NCBI GenBank assembly: GCA_009760855.2
Contig: WPIO01000003.1
Location: 4,963,001 to 5,027,000 of the forward strand
DNA length: 64,000 nucleotides
Direction of reading: 5' to 3'
From: Cristatella mucedo
Taxonomy: Eukaryota; Bryozoa; Phylactolaemata; Cristatellidae
Shown: piece after piece, positions 33,062-43,124 of the stretch
Layout: each line of letters begins with the position of its first letter
Position numbering within the stretch: position 1 is the stretch's first letter
Notes under the pieces: model-generated
What the model saw: only the letters and a program-made list of their open reading frames with translations
Told to the model about the DNA's origin: nothing
Databases searched by the model: none
Translations under genes and position numbers: made by a program

Positions 33062-35251
33062 TAATAATAATAATAATAAAAATATTGCACTTGATAAAGC
33101 GCCCTCAGAGAACTTAATCTCTTTCTAGGCGCTTTACATTTGCTGCAAAGTGATACGCAATAGAATAGTAAGTAAAATCATGCTTGAAAAACAAACAAAA
33201 TGAATAACATGGTTAGGGGTTACATGCACTGGGTCAGCATGCAAATGTGGTTAGTGGCAGCATGAACAGTGTCAGCACGCATAAGAACATCGAGGACGAA
33301 TCACAAGGACCCACTAAATGCTGTCCTAAATAGGTATGTTTTTAAGTTTATTTTAAATGTGGTCAGGTCAGGGGATGTTCTGATGCAGGTCGGGAGGGAG
33401 TTCCAGGCTGTGGCAGCATACGAGCTAAATGCACGGTCTCCAAAGGATTTAAGGTTTGTACGAGGTATTTCTAGACTGTTGGATTCCGAAAAGCGAGTGG
33501 TACGATGCTTTGCCTGATGGGGTAGTATATCTGACAGATAGGCTGGAGCCATAGAATGAAGAGAGCTAAAAGTGAACGACAAAACCTTGAAGTCAATCCG
33601 TTGCTTGACTGGTAACCAGTGCAGGTCGGCGAGAAGTGGAGTAATGTGGCAACTGCGACGCTCACGACAGACAAGCCTAGCTGCAGAGTTTTGCACCAGC
33701 TGCAATCGCCTGATCGCACATGCTGGTAGGCCAGTAAGCAGTGAGTTGCAGAAGTCGAGACGAGATGTCACGAATGCATGGACCAACTTGGACGTGGTAT
33801 CCTTATCTGAACTAGCCCTAATTTTAGCAATGTTATGAAACTGAAAATAGGCTGATTTGACTGTGGAGCTGATGTGGTCGTCTAACGAGAGGTCGCTTTG
33901 GAATATGACACCTAGATTTCGAGCTGATGCAACTGGAGATATGCTGGCAAAGCCAATTTTGAAAGTCAGCCTTTCCAATTTCTGAATAACACTAGGTTTG
34001 CCCATAACTAGTAAGTTAGTTTTATCATCGTTTAGTTTTAGAAAATTTGCTGCCATCCATGATCGGATGTCATCAATGCATGCAGCAAGTGAGTTGAGAG
34101 AATTTGAGGTGCTCGAAGGCTGGGAGGGATCAAAGCAAAGGTACAACTGAGTGTCATCCGCATAGAAGCGAAAGCCTAGATTTTGCTTGGCAATCACATC
34201 AGCGAGAGGGAGAGTATAAACGATGAAAAGGACCGGACCTAGCACAGAGCCCTGAGGTACTCCATATTTTAGAGGTACTTCAGGTGATCTTTGTCCATTC
34301 ACGTCAACACTCTGGAGTCTCCCACTGAGATAGGACCTGAACCACTGCAGAGCAGTGCCAGTGATGCCCAGGCGAGATGAGAGGCGCTCTAGAAGTACTT
34401 TGTGATCGATGGTATCAAAAGCTGCCGAAAGATCGAGCAAAACAAGAAGAGACACTCTACCCATGTCTGCATTCCTAAGTAGGTCGTTGTATACCCGAAG
34501 CAATGCTGACTCTGTGGAGTGATTAGCTCTAAAGCCAGACTGGAACTTACTAGCAAGGTGTGAGGTTTCGATATACGAGTTCAGCTGGTCTGCCACGACC
34601 CGTTCCAGTGTCTTTGATAGGAATGGTAGAAGGGAGACTGGGCGGTAGTTGCTTAAGTTCTCTTGGTCTAGTGTAGCTTTCTTGAGAAGTGGCCTGACTA
34701 CAGCTTTTTTGAAAGGTGCTGGGACCTGACCTGAGGCTAATGACATATTAATGATGTTGGTTATGCATGGCAGCAGCAGATCAATGCAACGTAGGAGCAG
34801 GACAGTGGGAATAGGGTCCAGTGGACTTGTTGTCTTCTTTGATTGAGATACGAGCTTTAGGACTACATCACTGGTGACCTGTTTAAATGCAGACATTGAG
34901 GCGCAGCCAGGAACCGAGGAACAGCATTCTAGTGGGAAGGTTGTCATCGCAGGGATGGATTCCCTGATTTTGTCTATCTTCTGCACAAAGAATCGAGAGA
35001 AGCGATCGGCTAGATCATCACAAGGATCATCTGGTAAGGAGCTAACCTGGGAACGGTTGAGGAGATGGTTTATTGTCGACATCAGCATTTTTGGATTGTG
35101 CATCTGTGATTCAACAATGTTTCTATAGAAGCTAGACTTAGCCTTTGCTAGGATCGATTGGTACGACCTACAGTAGTCTTCATATGCCTGTCGATGGACA
35201 GTTAGTCCGGATCTTTTGTATGCCTTTTCAAGCTTTCGTTTAGTAGACTTG
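33062..35251 (-). mobile_element. Best-preserved LINE copy, 5'-truncated
   Basis: A minus-strand CR1/L2-lineage element. (TAA)n is at 33,062-33,080, then the terminal hairpin (GAGAACTTAATCTCTTTCTAGG), then a 3' UTR of about 220 bp, then the ORF2 stop at about 33,301. Homology to other copies ends at 35,251, so about the first third of ORF2 with the endonuclease is missing. The flanking bases 35,252-35,330 are not LINE. Confidence 0.93.
33301..35250 (-). CDS. LINE ORF2 fragment: reverse transcriptase, uninterrupted
   Basis: An open frame of about 650 codons without stop or shift. It encodes the reverse transcriptase that copies LINE RNA into DNA at a nicked target. Visible motifs are the pre-RT linker (MLMSTINHLLNRSQVSSLP), YRPVSLLPFLSKTLERV, palm motif A (LDLSAAFDTIDHKVLLERL, about residue 280), GVPQGSVLGPVLF (about 335), and catalytic FYADDTQLY (about 370, coded near 34,155). 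These are followed by LKLNDDKTNLLVMG and a C-terminal domain ending FRTAFSGSL. The endonuclease is lost by 5' truncation, so the copy cannot move by itself. There is no start codon of its own. The intact frame suggests recent insertion from an active source. Confidence 0.9.
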   Translation of the reverse strand, partial: KSTKRKLEKAYKRSGLTVHRQAYEDYCRSYQSILAKAKSSFYRNIVESQMHNPKMLMSTINHLLNRSQVSSLPDDPCDDLADRFSRFFVQKIDKIRESIPAMTTFPLECCSSVPGCASMSAFKQVTSDVVLKLVSQSKKTTSPLDPIPTVLLLRCIDLLLPCITNIINMSLASGQVPAPFKKAVVRPLLKKATLDQENLSNYRPVSLLPFLSKTLERVVADQLNSYIETSHLASKFQSGFRANHSTESALLRVYNDLLRNADMGRVSLLVLLDLSAAFDTIDHKVLLERLSSRLGITGTALQWFRSYLSGRLQSVDVNGQRSPEVPLKYGVPQGSVLGPVLFIVYTLPLADVIAKQNLGFRFYADDTQLYLCFDPSQPSSTSNSLNSLAACIDDIRSWMAANFLKLNDDKTNLLVMGKPSVIQKLERLTFKIGFASISPVASARNLGVIFQSDLSLDDHISSTVKSAYFQFHNIAKIRASSDKDTTSKLVHAFVTSRLDFCNSLLTGLPACAIRRLQLVQNSAARLVCRERRSCHITPLLADLHWLPVKQRIDFKVLSFTFSSLHSMAPAYLSDILPHQAKHRTTRFSESNSLEIPRTNLKSFGDRAFSSYAATAWNSLPTCIRTSPDLTTFKINLKTYLFRTAFSGSL

Positions 35252-35439
35252 GCATTCTGTAGCCAGTAGACTACCACCTTTATAGACCCATTTAAACAAA
35301 TAATAGTCTATTCTCAATTTAGTAGAGAGGGAAGTTGTGGGGGGCAACATGGTGCTAAATAATAAAGAATGGAGGCTATCATTAAAACTCTCTTGCCTTA
35401 ACAATCAATCAATGATCACACTAGGTGTATCCTTAAGTT

Positions 35440-36970
35440 TTGGCGAAAGACTATCGTGCGACATATGGGTACCTGAGGATTCGGTGCTTGGTTCCGTTCT
35501 TTTCACGGTTTATTCTATCCCACTACCCGATGGAATTCTCAGGCACGACCTAGGCTGCGATACTATTGATCGCTAAGTCCATCTTAAGCGTCTTGATTCT
35601 CGTACGTACATCCGTGGCTCTGCACTGCAATGGTTCAAGTCCTATTTCAGTGAGACACTCTTAAGTACTAAGGTGAATAGAAAAAGATCATCCGAAGAAC
35701 GTCTTACGTACCCGTACTCGTGGTCTTGTGCTAGGTCCGCTTCTTTTCTCAGTTTATACTCTCCATCTTGTTGAAATGATCGCCAAGCACACCTAGGCTT
35801 TCCCTTAAGTCACTCAGTTGTACCTTTGCTTTGATCCCCCCTGACCTCCAGCATATCCAGTTCTCTACACACCATTGCTGCATGCATTGATGAGATCTTC
35901 ACCAGTACGGAAGCTAACTTTGTTACATTTAATGGCGGAAACATTGACTTACTATTTACAGGCCAACCCATGTGATCAGAATTTGGACAAAGTTGATTTC
36001 AAAATTGGCTCTTCCCTCATCACTCCTGTTGAATCTGCACTAAATATAGATGCCATGTTCTAAAGTGACCTTTCATTAGACGACTACATCAAGAATATCG
36101 TCATGTCTGCCTAATTTCTGCTACTGGACATTGATAAAATGTGAACTTTATTTTAGACAATAATACCACATCTAAATTGATCAAAGCGTTTGTGACATCC
36201 CATCTTGACTTCTGTAACTCACTGCTTGCTGGTCTACATGCTTGTGCAATCAAGCTTTTACAGTTGCTGGACAACGCTGCAGCTAGCCACATCTGTTGTG
36301 AGCATTTCAAATATCACAGAAAATCACTTCTTGCCGGCATGCAGAGGATCCAGGTTAATATAATATAATGTAATGTATCTCAGTCTGTAACTCCACAAAG
36401 TCATAAAGACCATGCGGGTGTTACGCAGGAGAGTTTTGTATAGTGCACTCATAGCCTAACCGGCTTTCGGTAAGCAGTCTATTAAATGTAATGTTCTATC
36501 CCTTACTTTTAGGACACTTCATTGTCTAGCTCCAGCCTGCTTATCAGAACACTTCATCTACCAGGCGAAGAATCTTACAACCCACTGCTTTGACTCGAGT
36601 CAATTAGCCACACTTCGAACGCACCAAAAAAAAACATTGAAAACCATGCATTTAGTTCCTATGCTACCAAATTATGGAACGCACTAACGATGCACGTCAC
36701 AGCATTCCTTGACATGAGGACTTCTAAAAAAAAACTTTAAGCGAACCTATTCTTATTACTGCACTTGGTGGGTCTTTGGGATTCGTCTTTCGCATGCATG
36801 TATCTGTTAACATGATACTGCCTGCTGCCAGGCGTGCCTGCTGCATGGGCATGTTTACCCAATATTTGGTAATGGTTTGTATGCAGCATCTGTTAAGTAT
36901 CTAGCGAAAGATTCAGTTCCATGAGAGCGCTGTGAAAATTTATCCTTACTATTATTGTAAAATATCGTTC
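35440..36970 (+). mobile_element. Degenerate plus-strand LINE with internal rearrangement
   Basis: The plus-strand order is palm region (35,470-35,580), a second palm region (35,590-35,830), LVHAFVTSRLDFCNSLL region (36,160-36,290), and C-terminal and 3' tail (36,480-36,960). The PQGSVLGPVLF-equivalent segment occurs twice (about 35,470 and about 35,735). A hairpin-ended repeat is inserted at about 36,356-36,475. Many stops. Confidence 0.75.
36356..36475 (+). repeat. Hairpin-ended dispersed repeat, copy c
   Basis: TGTAATGTATCTCAG, then CTGTAACTCCACAAAGTCAT, then GGAGAGTTTTGTATAGTGCA, ending AGCC-taacc-GGCT at 36,453-36,465. It interrupts the LINE C-terminal coding region. Confidence 0.85.
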
Positions 36971-36974
36971 CGAA

Positions 36975-37895
36975 ATTGGGAAGGCAGACACTCACAATCA
37001 ACTTAGCCAGCATATCTCCTGTTGAATCTGCACGAAATCTAGGAATATTGTTCTGTAGTAACCTTTCATTTTTAAACTACCACATCAACTCCACCGTCCA
37101 GTCCTCTTACATTCAGCTAATATAGCTAATTTTAATTAGATTCCAACGATTCGTGCTTATTTAAAAACAAATTCAACACGGAAGTTGTTCTATGCATTTG
37201 TGACATCTCGTCTTGACTTCTGTAACTCACCGCTTGCTGGTCTACTTGCACGTTCAAGCAGGTGTACGTGTGATGCAAAACTCAGCAGCAAAGGTGCATG
37301 TCGTGAGCGTCGCAATGTCCACGTCACGCAGCTTCTCACCTACTTGCATTGCCTAGCAGTCAAGTAACACAACAACTTCAAGGTTTTCCCACTTACTGTT
37401 AGATCCCTTAATTCTTTTGCTCCAACCTACCTATCAGATCTACTTCTTCGCCAGGCTAAACATCGTACCATCCACTTTTCGGAAGCGATTCATTTACCTA
37501 TACCTCGTATGAACCTCACATTTTTCAGAGACCGTACTTTTAGTTCGGAAGCTTCCAAAAGCCTAGAACTCACTGACGAACGCCGTCGTCACGACCTACT
37601 TTGATTGGACCATATTTAAAGACAAAATAAAAATGCATCTATTCGTATCAGCATTTATTAGGCTCGTGAGGTTTATCTTCTGTGAACATTTATGTGCTAA
37701 GACTGAGCATGCTGCCACTAACCACGTTCTCATTCTAACCCCAGCATTTCACCTCAAACCATTCTATTCTTTTTCACTATTCACCGGGCATGCTACCACT
37801 AACCATTCAACCGCGCTTCCTTTACGACAAATGCAAAGGGCATAGAAAGAGGTTGAGTTCTCTGGAGGTGCTATACAATTATTCTATCATTGTTT
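36975..37895 (+). mobile_element. Second degenerate plus-strand LINE 3' portion
   Basis: It begins near the ASISPVESARNLG codons (about 37,005). It continues through FVTSRLDFCNSPLAGL (37,194-37,245), the HITPLL and FKV regions, and SDLLL.QAKH (about 37,435), to the terminal hairpin GAAAGAGGTTGAGTTCTCTGGAGG at about 37,847, here read as GAAAGAGGTTGAG plus TTCTCTGGAGG. Frames are broken. Confidence 0.78.
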
Positions 37896-38074
37896 AACTT
37901 GGATTACTTGACTCCGTCAGCATTTTTGTTCGTACAACTCGCTATCATACAATCATGCAGCATGCAAACTGCACGGGTTAAGGTTGGGTGAATACGATGA
38001 AAGGTAATATTTAAGAGTAGCTGTAGGTGTGAAATTGATTATTGATATAACTTTGCGGAATTAAACGTTTGTTT

Positions 38075-38182
38075 CATTGTAATGAATCTGTGTCTGTACG
38101 TTCCTAAAGTCGAAAAAACACTAAATGGGTATTTAGCTGAACGTTTTCTCCAGCACACTCAAATCCTTAGCAGGATTTTTAG
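38075..38182 (+). repeat. Hairpin-ended dispersed repeat, diverged copy e
   Basis: TGTAATGAATCTGTGTCTGTA, given as TGTAATGAATCTG then TGTCTGTA, then GCACACTCAAATCC, ending in the hairpin AAATCCT-tagc-AGGATTT at 38,161-38,178. The primary sequence of the stem has changed but the pairing is retained. Confidence 0.5.
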
Positions 38183-38184
38183 TC

Positions 38185-38660
38185 ATTTAGATTCCAGCCC
38201 CCTTTATCGTACTCAAAAAATGTGAGTGGGAACCATAAATGATTAAGAATAGTAATCGAGGAATTAAGTAGCATGGCATTAGCATACCAGGATGGCTGGA
38301 AAAAAGGGCCGCCGTGTGCAGCAGGAGATTAGATGTAGCCGCTTCATAATTGTGGAAGTGAGTTCTATAATTTACAACCTGCTGAGCTAAAGGTACTGTC
38401 ACCGACGATCTGTGAGAACTTAAATTAGAATGCTAACTTCTTGCCAGTATATTTCGTTAGGACAATAGATGCTGAAACTGGTTAGGCATTCCAACCAAAT
38501 ATGAAGAGGAGTCAAGCAATATAGAGCAACCCCGCTGTATGTAAGAATTGTGCACTCTATCATGTGATTGACCTAGAACATTCACTGCTTTATCAGCAAA
38601 GGTAAATTTACGGAAAAACTTCTGGAATTTTACGCCTTGCCTTGTGGCCATATTTAGTTA
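38185..38660 (-). mobile_element. 3' part of the second LINE family, degenerate
   Basis: The minus strand reads a tract equivalent to RVV.LWNSLPQ (AACTCACTTCCACAATT in reverse complement at about 38,355-38,375), followed by words CCAGCCATCCTG shared with the 40,655 copy. Upstream on the minus strand, 38,457-38,651 is a 64-codon frame that may be an earlier part of the same ORF2, but that link is inference. Confidence 0.5.
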
Positions 38661-40650
38661 CAGCTGCAGAGAATGAGTGGCCTTTCTATTAGCCTAGTAA
38701 AAATGTAAAGAAGGATTAAAGCCTTTTCAGAACCACTGAGCTAGTGGCATCTATAGCAATCATTAAATTTAACAGTAGCTATAAAACTGTCTTTGGTTTA
38801 AACGACAACAACGCCTGGGTAACATCAGATTGAATATATATTTCATTCGCTTAGTGACATATAAGAACTTCATCTGTTTTTATTTCTTTCCTATTAGCAA
38901 AATAGCTCGAGCACACGACCACGGTCGTCACATGCGAGAAAGAATTTGTGTTCCCCGTATCACCGTTTTGCCAGATCGGTAGTGATTGCTGACTTCGCGA
39001 GCCCGACACATTGTTCTCAGAGGCTCAGTGTAAATTAAAAATAGCCGATAACCGAGAACAAACTATTTTCAAAACTCCGCTGGTTACTGGTATGATGGAT
39101 GAGATGTGACCAATACACCACGAGGATTGAAAACTATGTGAACGTACGATTTCAGCCTGAAACTGCCTCGTCTACCTAACCGAGCTTAGTTTTAAATAAT
39201 TAAAACAGTAATAAATCATTAAAATAGTAAGTCGTCATCAAAAGTGTCCAACGCAGATGTTGACCTAGTAGCAGTGTCAGGCAGTAAAAATCCATCATCG
39301 TTGCTTCTTAGAATATCGTGAGATCGTTAGTCGCACTGGAAAAAAGTAGTAGTGTAGGGTTGATGATTGAATCGTGACCTAAACCTTTTAGACCATCAGT
39401 TAAGTTAAATTTACCGGTATGCTGATTAAGCGAAATCCTTTCTATGCTCAGCGACAAAGAGTTAAGTGCAACTGAATGATGGATAGCGTGGACCTCTGAT
39501 GTCAAACGTTTTAAGAGTTTAAATGTAGCCGTATTGAAATCCTTTGGAACCATCTGGTATCGCTTGAATGCAAAACCTGAATTATGGCTTGAATAACTTG
39601 GAATGCTAGTGAAGACTAGAAGTAGAGGATCGTTGCCAATAGAAAGCAATGCTAAACTTCAAACACGATATAAGGAGTATTAAAAATCTTTTGGACAACT
39701 TAAAAGTTCTCTGTAAAGTCAAGAAATGAGCTACCTGGCCGTGTCTAGGATTCCCAAGGTAAGTGCTGAAGTATCTAACCATGCACTAGGCCAAGCTAAA
39801 AAAAATATTTTACTTAGATACTCTAGAAACTCTTTAAAAAATGGTCGGAGTGTCCAAAAGGGGTCTGTAGATAACAACCGTGAGAGATGAGTCTTTTGAT
39901 GGGGTACCTTGTAGCCACTAATTCAAACCGGAAACATTTTGGAAAGGTGCAATTTATAAAGCCTGCATCCATGAATAATGAAAGCAATCCCACAATCCAC
40001 CGTGTAAGAAACATTGACGGAAAGAATTATAATCCTAATTGTAATCACTTCGTAGGCAGCCACCATAGGTGGCTTCATCCATGTCTTAGTCAGCAGAAAT
40101 TCGTGAAGCTTCTCATGTTAACATGACTATTGATAATCAGTTTCAAAGTTTGCAGTGAGCAAGCATTTAACTGGCGAATTTAAGAAGCTTTGGCAAGCCT
40201 CAAGTCATCCAATTATATTAGAGAAACTGGCGTTGTCTTGAGCAAGTTTAGCGTTTGCGGCTAACTGTGACTCTTGGTCTCGGTAGGCAGTGCATTTACC
40301 GGCTATCTAACGCCAGTAGGGGAAGTAATAAGTTTAAGAGATCTATGATTTAGTAGCCTGCCTGCTCAGTGGCCTGTAACCTTGGTAGCAGTCTTGGTGC
40401 AAGGTAATGTTCAGGAAGATCAGCACAAGCCGTTAGATTAGTTTCACTTCATGCTGACCCATGGTGAACGAGCAAGTGCCAGAAAAATGTAAAACCACTA
40501 ACTAAACTTATGTCACCCGGATTAAATGGTTCAGTGATTGATAGGATGAACGCCCGATGCGCTGCGATTCCTAAACACCTACTAGAGAAGATGGGCTAGT
40601 AGGTATCGACTTACGGTAGGTCCTAGGCTGAGTTCTTTTACTGTGGAGTT
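38660..40650. other. No gene recognised
   Basis: About 2 kb with a minus-strand frame of 113 codons at 39,308-39,649 that I do not recognise, and short frames elsewhere. It may be a decayed upstream part of a LINE, but no reverse transcriptase motif is readable. Confidence 0.4.
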
Positions 40651-40654
40651 AACT

Positions 40655-40920
40655 TTAACCATTGTCGAGCAACGACATCTACTCCTCTGCTGCTGACTAT
40701 GGTGCATCCTTTCCAGCCATCCTGAGCTACTTCTTTCATACTACTCATTACCTCAAATCTCTCCTGACTCAGCTATGCTTCTCACTTTCTCTTTGTTGCA
40801 TGAGACGAAGTCCCATGGTTACCGAATGGGTGCCGAAAGCTGCATTGGCTTTAAGCGAGCTATGCAATACTCGCCACTGCTTCACCTTCAAAGTCTTTGT
40901 GGCTGTGTAGAGTTACCAAC
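40655..40920 (+). mobile_element. 3' end of the second LINE family
   Basis: TCGAGCAACGACATCTACTC, then GACTATGGTGCATCCTTTCC, then CTTTCTCTTTGTTGCATGAG, then ACCGAATGGGTGCCGAAAGC match the copies at 61,550-61,840 and 61,960-62,320. No long frame remains. Confidence 0.75.
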
Positions 40921-40924
40921 GGAT

Positions 40925-41405
40925 ATACATGTATGTGTACATACATGCATGCATAGAAGAATGCATGCATATATACATTGATGTACACATACATATTTGC
41001 TTGCTTACATGTATGCATACGTACAGACGTACGTACATACATACATACATACATCCATTCATACATACATACATACATACATACATACATACATACATAC
41101 ATACATACATACATACATACATACATACATACACACATACATACATGCATACATACATGCATACCTACCTACCTACATACAAACATACACATAAACCTAC
41201 CTACCTACCTATATACATGAATGCATACAAACACTGTGACCGTCGGTATATGCATAGATACGTACATACATACATATATACATACATACACATCTACCTA
41301 CAAGCATGCATACTTATCTACCTACATAGATACATACACACATACATATCTGTTGACACACATACATACATACATACATACATACATACATACATACACA
41401 AAACC
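40925..41405. repeat. Long imperfect (ACAT)n / (ACCT)n microsatellite
   Basis: A tetranucleotide tract, almost pure ACAT at 41,030-41,135, with ACCT and GCAT variants on both sides. It directly follows the LINE-family-2 tail. The open frames through it are artefacts of the four-base period. Confidence 0.96.
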
Positions 41406-41499
41406 TACCTACCTTTTGTAGCATCAACAACAGAAACTTAAGTTTAATTAGTTACAAGCACACCAATAACAAATCACAAATACCATGGAATTCTACAAT

Positions 41500-42000
41500 A
41501 AACTGGTTCCTTTAAAACTAGTTTTCAGAAGTCGTCGTATCAGGGGAGGGACATTGCGACATGCGTCGTTAGTGAGTTATTGACTTTGGGAGCATAGGTC
41601 AGAACTGCTGTTTGTACGATTCTGCACCTGTAGCTGAACTAGTTCTAATATGTTGAATCGAGCTACAGAATAAAGGGAGCTACAGGTCAGCGACAGAACT
41701 TTGAAGTATAAGCTGCTTGATTAAAGGCCAGTGCTGGTATGCGAGAAGCGATGTGATGTGGCAATTGAGCCCTTCCGATAGGGAAGCCTAGCTGCAGAGT
41801 TGTGCACTAACTGTAAGCGCCTGATCGCACACGCCAGGAGACCAGCAAGAAGTGAGCTATATAAGTTGATGCGGGACGTCACAAATTTCTTAATCAATTG
41901 AATGTAGTATCCCTTTCTGCGCCAGCCCAATGTCACACCAAATTCTAGGCAGTATCTTTTGTGAGAATGGTGTCGCAGGAAACTCGTACACACTCGCATC
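41500..42000 (-). mobile_element. Degenerate LINE C-terminal region
   Basis: On the minus strand, 41,721-41,920 reads KKFVTSRINLYSSLLAGLL, then CAIRRLQLVHNSAARL, which is the region just after the reverse transcriptase of the main LINE family. The 3' UTR is not recognisable. Confidence 0.75.
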
Positions 42001-42930
42001 GAAGATACGAGGGTTACAGCAAACTGTATTACGAGAAAACTGGGTAAAGGTCTAATACGAATTAAATCTTTCCGAGATGGCCTTCTAGCGTGACTAAATG
42101 TATACCTCTGTAGATAAACGTTGGTCTAACAGATCTGCAAAGGTATAGTAAATGAGTTAACAGTGAAGTTTCAATATGAGACTGCACAGGAATACTAAAC
42201 GAAGCTAAAGAGTGTAGCGATATTTTAATCTCGTCTTTACGGAAAGTTATACCACCACGTTTAATTGCACTATGAAAGTGTCGCCTCTTAACTTCTTTTT
42301 ATAAACTAATATTCAGAACTACTCACAATAAAATTGAGTTGATTGCAGCATATTTTTCGTTAGGGCATGATTTTCACTTGAGCAGGCGAATCGATGTCAT
42401 ACTATGACATTTTTTATTTATGGTTGTGCTAACAGTATTTGAGGATACACCTGAATATGAGGCTAGCTTAAACTTAAGTATAGCCTAAATAAGTTGACCC
42501 GAACTAAAAACAGCAGGTAAGCTCCAAGAAGACCACAGTGCACTGGCCAGTAAATGACGTTAAAGTTAACTTCACATGAAACAAACTATCGGGCTGTAGC
42601 GGCCCTCCTTTCGTAAACCAATTTTCATTATCTAGTGTTTTTTCGTGTAATTCAACACTAAATTTATCTATTTATTATTTAATTTGTATAACTTAATGGT
42701 CTCTAAGCTAAGCTGAAGTGGAATTAGGTGAGGCTGGGTATTGCAAAACGTGGTCCTTACTTCCGGCATAGTGAAGTGAGTACAAGCAACGGAAATGCCC
42801 TTACCATCTCTTAAGAAAAATGCTTCCATAATGATCTCTTTTCTGTAAATTCTAGTTAAGTAATTTTAAATTTGAACTGTAACACTGTCTGATGACGCAA
42901 AATATGTAAATAAATTAATTAACTTCCCGG
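42000..42930. other. No gene seen
   Basis: AT-rich sequence without transposon or coding signals that I can support. Confidence 0.5.
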
Positions 42931-42934
42931 AGTG

Positions 42935-43122
42935 AAGTGGTTCTCAAAATTCCTAATGCAGCGACCGGTTAATACAGGTCCTCATGCTGTGGCGACCCTA
43001 TACCATAAAATTATTGTGTGCTATATGTGCAAATGCGTGTTTTCCGATGGTCTTAGGCGACCCTTATGAAAGAGTCGTTCGACCCTCAAAAGGGTCGCGA
43101 CCCACAGCTGACAAGCTCCGCT
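42935..43122. mobile_element. SPIN-like non-autonomous hAT element
   Basis: The left end reads AGTGGTTCTCAA, then ATTCCTAATGC, GCGACC, TTAATACAGGTCCTCATG, TGTGGCGACC and ACCATAAAATTATT. The right end reads GTGTTTTCCGATGGTCTTAG, GCGACCC, GAAAGAGTCGTTCGACCCTC and AAAAGGGTCGCGACCCACAG. Both match my recollection of the two ends of the SPIN hAT family, in the right order and spacing, with most of the interior deleted. The terminal repeats are decayed and I see no clean 8-bp target duplication. There is no transposase. Confidence 0.85.
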
Positions 43123-43124
43123 TT

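Noticed and set aside
40860-41441. ORFs of 65-170 codons rich in HTYIHTYI or MYVCMYVC
   Set aside because: They are artefacts of the ACAT tetranucleotide tract, which is open in several frames on both strands.
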